From positions 1 to 5,779 of the forward strand of contig JAKSCF010000180.1 of the NCBI GenBank assembly GCA_022360735.1: a DNA stretch of 5,779 nt. Reading direction: 5' to 3'. Below are positions 5,593 to 5,779 of this stretch, in pieces (the first letter of the stretch is position 1; each line of letters starts with the position of its first letter). Both the position numbers and the translations under genes were made by a program. The stretch is from Clostridia bacterium. Lineage in GTDB: Bacteria > Bacillota_A > Clostridia > Peptostreptococcales > JAAYPU01. The notes under the pieces were generated by a model. That model did not search any database and was not told the DNA's origin. It saw only the letters and a list, made by a program, of their open reading frames with translations.

Positions 5593-5779
5593 TTATATAA
5601 ACGATGGAGGTACTTCCAGTATTTGAGGCGTTTCATTAACAAACGCCATATCGTTGTCAATCAAAAGATCAATGGTAGCATCATTTACTTTTAAAGTCAG
5701 CATCTTTATATCTTGGTACCACTGGACTTCACCACCTATTGATTAATAGAGGTTGATCCTTAAACGCTATGTTCATATC
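5593..5779 (-). pseudogene. Decayed fragment of a copper-amine-oxidase-like N-terminal domain protein, cut by the window edge
   Basis: Two minus-strand frames together resemble the copper amine oxidase N-terminal-like domain, which in clostridia occurs in secreted or cell-surface proteins. The upstream frame (from the window edge, ATG at 5776) reads MNIAFKDQPLLINRW and stops at TGA 5731-5729. The next frame, open after TAA 5745-5743, reads GGEVQWYQDIK, then TLKVNDATIDLLIDNDMAFV and QILEVPPSFI, ending at TAA 5595-5593. The usual middle of the domain (P-x-x-x-N-x-R-x-x-V-P-x-R block, then a helix) is missing between the two parts. The protein also stops where a second repeat would continue. A deletion with a frameshift around 5735-5745 explains this. 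Alternatively a 36-codon reading frame from ATG 5703 might be translated, but no good ribosome site was seen. The identification rests on the strand pattern and the A-x-V-N / L-E-V-P-P spacing. Confidence 0.55.

Noticed and set aside
1..5756. Identical 10-mer AGAGGTTGAT at bases 1-10 and 5747-5756, near both window edges, as possible direct repeats of a mobile element
   Set aside because: The match is only ten bases. One copy lies in a hairpin arm and the other in a pseudogene. No transposase or integrase lies between them, and the enclosed genes are ordinary chromosomal genes.

Overview
The window looks like chromosomal DNA of a low-GC Gram-positive anaerobe of the Clostridia. The evidence is the AT-rich intergenic DNA, strong AGGAGG-type Shine-Dalgarno sites, sigma-A-like promoters with TG-extended -10 boxes, and a Bacillus-like arginase and RecX. 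A remnant of a copper-amine-oxidase-like surface domain, a domain common in clostridia, fits the same picture. The genus cannot be fixed from the sequence.

Layout from left to right. Bases 1-300 hold no protein gene. A near-perfect leftward promoter (273-300) there would transcribe a highly structured RNA that runs toward, and probably past, the left edge. It is either a free small RNA or the leader of a gene outside the window. Next is recX (leftward, 322-936). A divergent intergenic region (937-1126) separates it from a rightward hotdog-fold thioesterase of the fluoroacetyl-CoA-thioesterase-like type (1127-1549). That gene converges on a large leftward P-type Ca2+ ATPase of the SERCA/YloB class (1599-4271), with one shared bidirectional terminator (1565-1598) between them. 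A second divergent region (4272-4581) with AT-rich palindromes leads to rightward rocF arginase (4582-5493), which ends in a strong hairpin terminator (5503-5545). The right edge (5593-5779) carries a decayed leftward fragment of a copper-amine-oxidase N-terminal-like domain, broken by a frameshift and an internal deletion.

The genes do not form one pathway. Each protein gene appears to be transcribed alone: DNA repair control (RecX), acyl-CoA hydrolysis or detoxification (thioesterase), calcium export (ATPase) and arginine catabolism (arginase). No phage, insertion sequence, CRISPR array, tRNA or rRNA was seen. The parts most worth a second look are the unassigned RNA at the left edge, with its mutually exclusive pairings, the altered catalytic position of the thioesterase, and the pseudogene at the right edge.
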